A stretch of 64,000 nt of DNA from assembly GCA_035048485.1 (NCBI GenBank), contig CM068582.1, positions 32,243,596 to 32,307,595 on the forward strand, written 5' to 3'. Position numbers and translations under genes: made by a program. The notes under the pieces were generated by a model. The model had not been told where the DNA came from and did not search any database. It worked only from the letters and a program-made list of their open reading frames with translations. Each line of letters begins with the position of its first letter. Positions within the stretch are counted from its first letter, which is position 1. Source of the DNA: Pteria penguin. Taxonomy: Eukaryota; Mollusca; Bivalvia; Pterioida; Pteriidae. This document shows positions 57,051 through 64,000 of this stretch, one piece after another.

Positions 57051-58440
57051 AAAGTATAGATAAAGGATCTGCCCATTTGACAAAACATCGGAATTCATTT
57101 CCTTGGCTCTGGAAAATGACAAAGAATAATCAAACCCGCGGCCACTCTAAAACATCATAACAAATACAGGTTATCATCCACAATTGATTCATATAATTTC
57201 AATCGTAAATATTTTTGATATGGACAAACTTTGACACCATATGAACAGTCCATAAGTTATTGTAATAGATACTTTGATGTATAATTGGATGGAAATAATA
57301 ATTGGCAATGTGCTGTACAAAAATGAAAGAAAACATATTGTCAGTCACAATTCTAACAATGTTACAACAAAATTTACAATCGACGTGGCCATTATAACAC
57401 AATTATATCATTTTGTATATTTACACACAATGACAATAAATTTTACTATTTCAACTTAATTAAAATTACCCTCAAATTAAACTATCATCACATCATAATT
57501 ATGAACATGATGAAATATCATTTATTGTATCATGTATCACCATATCATATCACATATTATACCATCATTACCATAAAAGTAAACAGTTTGACCTAGGATG
57601 TAATATATGTGATATGACCTTCATCTTATACTATATCGTTGACCTTCAACTTAACTTGCTATCCACATGAAATTCAAATGACAGACTTTAAACAGAATAT
57701 ATCTCATTAGTTACACGAGTTAATATCATTACATAATTAATTAATTAAATAATCAATTAATTGCAAAATTAATAGATAAAATCTCACCCCAAGCTTGGCT
57801 GATATACACAGGAGAACCACGCCCTCAAGGTCACCTTTCAGCTCATCTCCAAGGCCAGTTTCATCAAAATGGGTCACCATCAGCTCAGCTACAAACAAAT
57901 GAATTAATACCTGAAACACTGAGCTTAACTCTTCTTTAAATAATATATGAAATGTAACATAATGAAAACTTTTACATAAAGAAAAATTCTGTATAACAAC
58001 AATGGAATATAACAAAATGGCGATATGAAAAGTTTTCTAAAAGTGGTCAAAAGGTTTGCAAAGTTAAAACTACTCATTTCACATAACTATACTTCACTAC
58101 ATTGACATGTTTTGCAATCATTAACAACACTGAAAATATCAAGTGATTTACTCAGCAATATGACCCAAAGAGCAGTAAAATATCGTCTTGATCCGCCTTT
58201 CTCAAAACAGGTTTTTTTTTACCACCAAATTAAGTCACATGACCAAATCAAGAAAGTGAGGAAAAAACAATACTTTAAATATTTCTTAATTACAGTAACA
58301 ACAGTCTAACTCTATTGCTTCAGACTTATCAAATAAATTACCAAAAATAACTTTAATAAATGATAAAAAAATTTAATAAATAATTTTCAAGGTTAAAGAG
58401 TATGAATTCTATTTATAGCAATAGAAATCCCATTGCATAT
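57051..58440. other. 3' flank of gene C; no gene recognised
   Basis: AT-rich. A TGACCTT/AAGGTCA-rich stretch lies near 57610-57660 and again near 57820-57850. No further receptor-family exon seen. Confidence 0.4.
57435..57440 (+). promoter_or_regulatory. Candidate poly(A) signal of gene C
   Basis: AATAAA about 385 bp after the stop. Weak evidence on its own. Confidence 0.3.
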
Positions 58441-58445
58441 AATAC

Positions 58446-58500
58446 AAAAGAAAAAAGAGGAATTACCTGCTCAGTCACCATGGAGCTATAATACACATTA
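58446..58500 (-). repeat. Solo 3' terminus of the YLDD reverse-transcriptase element
   Basis: On the minus strand ATAGCTCCATGGTGACTGAG and AATTCCTCTTTTTTCTTTTG match the 3' ends at 49560-49620 and 32347-32430, with a short internal deletion. Confidence 0.55.
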
Positions 58501-58895
58501 TAAGAGAGGTAACTCTAATGAAATGTCATGCAAATTTAATATAAAAATTTTAAAATATACAATTTTCATATTCAACAATTACCATTATATACACTGGCCT
58601 TAAATAAGGTTACCAATGTGTCAAATTTGATATCATGGAATTATTTTCAAAAAATTTAAATGAATTTTCTCCAAAAATTTACAATTTATCTGCAAAAATA
58701 TTTAAAGATGCACATTCTAATCAAGATATCCTACAACCTGAAAATTTGCAAAACCTACTAACGGACAAAATTGAATTTTCTGTTACAATATAAAAAGGTA
58801 TTTCAAACAATTGTGAACAGCTATAACAATAAAAATACAACAGTCTGTCTACACTTCTTCAACAGATATACATACATATTCATACCCAAATTTCA

Positions 58896-59850
58896 CTACT
58901 GTCTAACAGATTTTGACAATTTATTTAAATTTGAATGCTTTCCAGCAGTCGTTCTCGTAGACCTACGCAATACTTCCTGCTTCCCTGCTTTTTCGCTTGC
59001 ATCTCCGGATTGTAAATTTTCAGCATCACTCACATCACACGCACTGTCATCTACAGACTCATGTGTTAAATCAGACACATGGTGAGTTTCATGAATTTCA
59101 TCTGTTGACTCACGAGTTGAACGAGTTTGTTCTTTTGAACCAGCAGTTTGCAGATCAGGTTGAGTTCCTGTTAATGACTGGGACTGAGTTTGTTTCAACT
59201 CGGCATCAGACTCAGAACTTGTGCGAGTTTCCTTCGACACTGATAGGCAAGAAACTTCATAAACTGTTGACCAACCACTCCCCTCATTTTTATCGATGTT
59301 GTTGTCAACATTGACCTTTTCCCGATCGTCAAGAATTTCAGTTCATGTGACCATCTTCTCCATCAGCCAGTTAGAAGACGTAAACATTGTTGTCACGTTT
59401 TTCGATAACTTTATACGAAATGGAATGCCAGTGAGCCTAAATTTTATTTCTTCCCAACACATGATAGTTCCTATTTCTTGCTGCATGTTCTTTTGTCGTC
59501 AAATTATAACAATCTCTCCTGATCTGCGCGGAGTTGCGTTGTAGATATAGGTCATCTCTGCTAAATAATCGGACCAACGTTTCTTTTTCTCGGGCGGTAG
59601 TGTCCTTAAGCCATCATGAATGTTGTACATTTTGCAGTCCCAAGTCCGAATGAATTCTGCAAGGAATACCAAATTTGAAGAGCCAGTCTCTCACTAAGAC
59701 TTTCCCAACTGTGTTGGCCTTCTGACTGAGTGTTGCTATAGCCAGCGTAAATTTCGTAAATACGTCGGTTATAGCGAGCACGCTCTCATTACCATCACCA
59801 GATTTCTCAAGAAGAGTAAAGTCTATGGCTATCGGCGGTATTACAGTACG
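58896..59850 (-). pseudogene. Ty3/gypsy-type integrase and C-terminus, decayed
   Basis: Minus strand from 59850: [51 protein letters not shown], then after breaks IYNATPRRSGE, and finally the 114-codon frame 59240-58896 that ends VLRRSTRTTAGKHSNLNKL. The first two aspartates of the DDE triad (IDFT, HSDLG) are visible. The basic, S/T-rich end with RRSTR is typical of gypsy polyproteins. Several stops and frameshifts. A (TA)n tract truncates the 5' side. Confidence 0.7.
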
Positions 59851-59856
59851 TAAAGG

Positions 59857-59975
<119 letters not shown>

Positions 59976-60119
59976 ATGTATACCGCCTTTACGTGTCGAC
60001 GAAGGCGAAGTCGAAATAGGAGACTACTGTGAAAAAATGTCACAAACGCCAAATCATTTACTGCAGCTGAGGTCTAATTCACTATTACAGTGAATGTGAA
60101 GTTGTAAAACTATTTACAA

Positions 60120-60765
60120 AACATTCGGTCTGGTAAACTATGGACAATTCACCCGACCGAAGCAATTCTTACAAGATTGAAAGCAAAATACACATTAAAA
60201 TGACATAAAAAAAGTTTGAAAAACTTTTCGCTTCTGGAAAACACTGGACAGTCGAGTCAGACATTTAAGATTATTTACCGGACTGGTATCAATATAACCG
60301 GAATTGTCCGTCCGTCCGAAGATATTTCATTTTCACTGCTATTAAGGATGATCACTCATGACGTTTGCGCATTGCAAAAAACTCTAGATGACGTATACCT
60401 ACATGTATATGATAATAACACAATAAAATCCAACAATAAATTGAATTGAATTTATAATATTGGATAATCACGCAGTTGTACCATGGAACATTCGGTCTGG
60501 AGATAGACATGCTACCAATTATCATCCCTGGAAAGCGAAGTTTTTTTTGGGGGGGGGGGTGTTCTTTTTTCTTTCTTTTCTTTTTTTTTTTCGGGGGTGT
60601 AGGGGGGTATAAATGGAAGTCACACTGCTAATAAGCTGATGTCAAGTACTGTAAACGTGGTTATTTTTGCTGGGGAAAATTTTGCAAAAATTCCAGTCTG
60701 ACATTTCATATGGGGGAAATTTTCGCGGTATCGAGATCTTCTGTGTCTTAATCAAATGTTAATCA
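60120..60765. other. No gene recognised
   Basis: AT-rich with a homopolymer patch (T8, G13, T/C-rich, G-rich) near 60540-60610. No exon or known repeat seen. Confidence 0.4.
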
Positions 60766-60769
60766 GAAA

Positions 60770-61055
60770 GCTGTTTTGTGTGTCGCTGTTGGATGAGGTG
60801 CTAGGCTCGTGACCGGGGGGCCTGTGTTCGACTCCCGCCATTGGTTGCACCGGTTTTCTGTCTTCCTGATGAGATATTAAAAACTGAGGTCCTGTGTCAC
60901 AGTGGGAGTGGCGCGTAAAAGATCCCTCACTGCTTTGAATTGTCCGTTGCAAAGGTATAATATTTCTATGCAATGCATCAGGCAGATGCTTTCACCAATG
61001 GTGTACGTGAAATAATCGTGAAGTGATGTATAACAATAATCATTTAATCAATCGA
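60770..61055 (+). repeat. SINE, near full length
   Basis: The tRNA-like head (GATGAGGTGCTAGGCTCGTG, GTGTTCGACTCCCGCC) is followed by CACCGGTTTTCTGTCTTCCT, GATGAGATATTAAAAACTG, GTCCTGTGTCACAG, AAAGATCCCTCACTGCTT, GTCCGTTGCAAAGGTATAAT and GCATCAGGCAGATGCTTTCA, ending ATCGTGAAGTGATG. Best head-to-tail copy of this family here. Confidence 0.75.
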
Positions 61056-61895
61056 TCAGTCATTCAATGTAAACAATTCCTCATGGTAGAATTAATACCA
61101 TCCATACATTGATTGAGATGATGCCGCTTAAGCGGTCCTTCACTTTAATAGAAGAAGGAGAAATATGTGATCACTTGTCAGTGTTAATTTGTCACCAAAT
61201 ACAAGTTCCCGATACCGGATACTGATTATTTTGTTTCGATTATTTCAAATCATACACTGAAAATCACCGTAAGATACTTTGCTTGTCCGTCTGAATTTTC
61301 TAAAGGATCATAGTGATGGAAAGTATTTGTTTGAATCGTCAGTCTATCCATCTCCTGTATTTAGCAGCCAGTCCTTCTTTAGGGTAATTTAATTTAGCAT
61401 AGTCATATAAACCAAGTATTTGTTTGGATCGCCCGTCTGTCCATATTCTGTAGTCAGTCCTTCTTTGGGGGTGACTTAGCATTGTCATGTTTTTGTATAT
61501 GAAGTTTTACAAAACAGTTTTAAAACGAAGTACAAACAGTCGAAGTAAATTAAACCTACAGCTGGAATCAACTGAAGGATGTCAGAGTGGGTTTTATTTT
61601 CATTGAACATTTCCGATGACGCAACTTTAATGTCATTGTGACGTAATTTGTTACATCACGATCACGGTATTATGCGTTTGAATTAGAAACATTGGTAAAT
61701 AAACAATAAAGTCACGGAAATGATGTCCAAACTTTATTTCTTAATTTTCTTCATGGAAAACGAAAGTAGGTAACAGTAATGACAATTTCCTCAGCTTTTC
61801 AGCTCAGTTGAGCTGAGCTCAAATTTGTTCCGTGGGACAAATCTCAGCTGAGCAAACATATTTGAGTTTGAGCTTGAGCTCGAGAAAAATCTCAT
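61056..61895. other. Spacer with short repeats
   Basis: An imperfect direct duplication of about 90 bp (AGTATTTGTTTGAATCGTCA / AGTATTTGTTTGGATCGCCC, both followed by CAGTCCTTCTTT) lies at 61322-61495. A GAGCTGAGCTC-rich palindromic patch lies at 61796-61885. No gene. Confidence 0.45.
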
Positions 61896-61949
61896 ATGTG
61901 GAACGCAAGCCTGGTCTATATTAGATGTCAAGGTCATAGGGGATTAGAA

Positions 61950-62360
61950 ACGCTGCAAATTTTATCCCCAGTCACAAACCACCTCTGCCTTCAGAAGATC
62001 CACTACAGGATACCAGTACAAAAGTTTGGAAAATCTGTCTTGCAAATCCAAAAATCTGGTGTACTTAATCACACGCAGAGCGTGTAAGAAACAATATGTC
62101 GAAGAAACAGGATGCACTCAACATGCGAGTAAACAACCACAGGTCGTCCACCACTAAAGAATGCATTTACCAGTGGGTAAGCATTTTAACAAGTTTGACC
62201 ATTGTCGTGAAAAGATGATGGTTGTGGCCATAACCATAGCATTATGTTGGTGACAGAAGAAGAATGCCAAAGAAAACTTTTGGCAACTTGTGCTTAAGGC
62301 AGTAGAACCTAATGGTCTAAAACATTGATGGATGTTTACCAAAGAAAAAGAACTATTAAA
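61950..62360 (+). pseudogene. Penelope-like element GIY-YIG endonuclease remnant
   Basis: Broken plus-strand frames read LVYLITRRACKKQYVEETGC, then GKHFNKFDHCREKMMVVAIT and ENFWQLVLKAVEPNGLKH. This follows the GIY-YIG layout of Penelope-like elements: (V)YLI.C..C.K.YVGET, a KHFN....H block and E.FWI..L.T..P.GLN. The motif at 62730 behind it supports the assignment. Multiple stops. Confidence 0.65.
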
Positions 62361-62640
62361 CACCTGTCGACTTTGTGCGTTTACTCCCTCCTTTTATTTA
62401 TCTATTTTATTATTATTATTATTATTGTTATTGTTATTTTTATTTATTTATTTCTCAGCGTTTTCTCAATCATGTTGTCCTTTCTCATTGTATTTTTATC
62501 TCTTAGTAGTCTCTTATTTTACTAAGTCTGATTACAGCATGACTGGATCAAGGCAAACGGTCGCCCTATGACTACGATATCGGATATAGGCCTAGTCATT
62601 TTACATTTAGACAGCGAACAGCAAACACGCAAAATGTAGC
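62361..62640 (+). other. 3' part of the Penelope-like element, T-rich
   Basis: (TTA/TTG)n-rich sequence at 62401-62455. The hydrophobic open frames here (62325-62571) come from the low-complexity tract and are not called as genes. Confidence 0.45.
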
Positions 62641-62800
62641 TGATGTCCGATGTCATCGTATTATAAGCCCAGTGCTCTGTATATAGTTTTCTGTTTTTCA
62701 TATTTCTGTTTTTGTAGTTGTTTTGTTATGTCCTGAGGAAGGGGCAGATCGCCTCCAATATTTGACCATTTTTCTTTATTTAAGTGTTGTTTGTCGCTTT
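62640..62800 (+). repeat. Penelope-like 3' motif
   Basis: TATGTCCTGAGGAAGGGGCA followed by GATCGCCTCCAATATTTGAC, the kind of CCTGA(A/G)GAAG..GAAA-type motif found near the ends of Penelope-like elements. Partner copy at 39060-39105. Confidence 0.5.
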
Positions 62801-63440
62801 CTTGTGTTTATAAATAGTAGCGATGATGAATATAAAGATATATATATATCCTCGAACCCCCGAACTGCGACACCATAAGCATGTAACAACGAAGCGTTCT
62901 TCGTTTGGTAATTTGTATGGTTATTTCTATATATTAGTCAATAAATCAAATCTTTTTGCGTATTTTCACATCCTTTTAAGCAGCAAACAGTGGCCACAGT
63001 GTTTGAATAAGCGTCTGAATCGATCCGAGGTCAGACATGTGTAATCTGTGTCAAATGAATGTAACTACGTCACCTCGGTGCTTCAGGAGCCAAAGCAATT
63101 AAATTTCTTGAATTGTGTGTTTGTTGTCAATTATTATTACAATTGTTATTATTAAATACGAAATAAACATATATTTCAATAATTATAATCCTTAAATACA
63201 ATTATATTAAAGAAAATAAATGTTTGTAATCAATAATAGAATGCGAATGATATTCTTTTATGATTTTACTGAATATTTTTTAAATAAATTATTAATTATT
63301 TATTTTATTATTGTTAAGTTTTAAACATTTAACATTACCCCAATTACATAAAGAAATGATTACTTAATATTGAAATACATGTAATTGAAATACCAAGATG
63401 AAGAAGTACCCTATTTGCAAAAACTTTGGGATTGACTTAA
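62801..63440. other. No gene recognised
   Basis: Very AT-rich sequence with AATTATTATTA-type low complexity. No exon seen. Confidence 0.4.
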
Positions 63441-63442
63441 AT

Positions 63443-64000
63443 GTTTTATGCCCTTTTTCCTGATGTTATGTTAGAGTGACACTTTTTACATAGTGTTTGT
63501 TCACCTTCAGGTATATTTAAAGTGCTGAACTATTTTCTTTCGTCTGTATGGCAGGGCATTCACGGCGGTTGTGGCTAGCCAAACAGGAGAGGCTCACTCC
63601 TCCCGGACATCTGGTCTGACCTCCCAATTTCAGGGGTCCGTGAATGTCCACTGTGGTACATTGTTGTTAGTGCAATAGTCATGTGACATCATTTATTTTC
63701 GTATTTTACATGAACGTCACACTTATTCCCTTTGCAGTGTGGAGCTGATAAAAAGTTCCCCGCGGAGGGTTTGAGTTAAGTGTTTTTATGCCCTTTATCC
63801 TGATGTTATGTGGCTGTGACACTTTCTTCACAATGCTCGCTCATGTTCATGTATCTTTACAGTGCTGAATTATATTGTTTCGTCTGTATGGCAGGGCATT
63901 CACGGCGGGTGTGGCTGGCCAAGCAGGAGACGCTCACTCCTCTCGGACATTTGGTCTCACCTCTGAATTTCAGGGGTCTGTGAATATCCACTGTGGTAAA
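63443..64000 (+). repeat. 340-bp tandem repeat, 1.6 copies, running off the window
   Basis: TTATGCCC is at 63446 and again at 63786, an exact 340-bp period. Units share CCTGATGTTATG, GTCTGTATGGCAGGGCATTC, ACGGCGG, GAGA(G/C)GCTCACTCCTC, GGACATCTGGTCT-type and CAGGGGTC(C/T)GTGAAT, TCCACTGTGGTA. The CTCACTCCTC..CAGGGGTCCGTG core is the dispersed 3' motif of the reverse-transcriptase elements. Confidence 0.9.

Noticed and set aside
62325..62571. Hydrophobic membrane-like proteins
   Set aside because: Encoded by a TTA/TTG low-complexity tract in the 3' part of a Penelope-like remnant.

Overview
The window looks like AT-rich, intron-rich and transposon-laden invertebrate nuclear DNA, most likely from a bivalve mollusc. 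That host call is inference. It rests on the repeat content (tRNA-derived SINEs with a tail like GCATCAGGCAGATGC, 147-bp AAGGTCA minisatellites, BEL/Pao, DIRS-like, Penelope-like and YLDD reverse-transcriptase elements) and on an EGF-like receptor family of a kind often expanded in molluscs. There is no operon, CRISPR array, rRNA or confident functional tRNA.

The only clearly host-coded material is a small family of tandemly duplicated, plus-strand, split genes. Gene A (about 1224-9927) can be read as six exons: signal peptide, short linker, one eight-cysteine EGF-like module, one transmembrane segment, a 38-nt mini-exon and a proline-rich, tyrosine-containing tail. Gene B (17183-19901) keeps only the EGF-like, transmembrane and mini-exons; its head and tail were not found. 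Gene C (50080-57050) has every exon except the signal-peptide one. Splice sites, intron phases (2-1-1-2-1) and the lengths of the transmembrane exon (B and C) and mini-exon (all three) agree between copies. The products would be small type I membrane proteins (A about 239 residues) with a shared VEYL(E/D)P motif in the cytoplasmic tail.

Region by region: 1-10 kb holds gene A, with a 147-bp minisatellite in its intron 3. 10-17 kb is spacer with a (TA)n tract, a SINE, a fold-back element and the same 147-bp satellite inverted. 17-20 kb is gene B. 20-26 kb holds a 0.94-kb terminal-inverted-repeat element whose ends carry the palindrome TCTCGTTCGAACGAGA, another fold-back, SINEs and a weak integrase remnant. 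26-32 kb holds a minus-strand YLDD reverse-transcriptase element, a Tc1/mariner remnant and a minus-strand DIRS-like tyrosine-recombinase retrotransposon. 33-39.5 kb is satellite and hairpin repeat DNA. 40.2-45.5 kb is a decayed minus-strand BEL/Pao element. 45.5-48.4 kb is a decayed LINE interrupted by a SINE. 48.4-49.6 kb is a second copy of the YLDD element. 50-57 kb is gene C, with a third reverse-transcriptase element in an intron. 57-64 kb holds a Ty3/gypsy integrase remnant, a Penelope-like GIY-YIG remnant and a 340-bp tandem repeat running off the right edge.

All transposon reading frames seen are broken. The receptor family and several unnamed repeat structures are the most interesting content.
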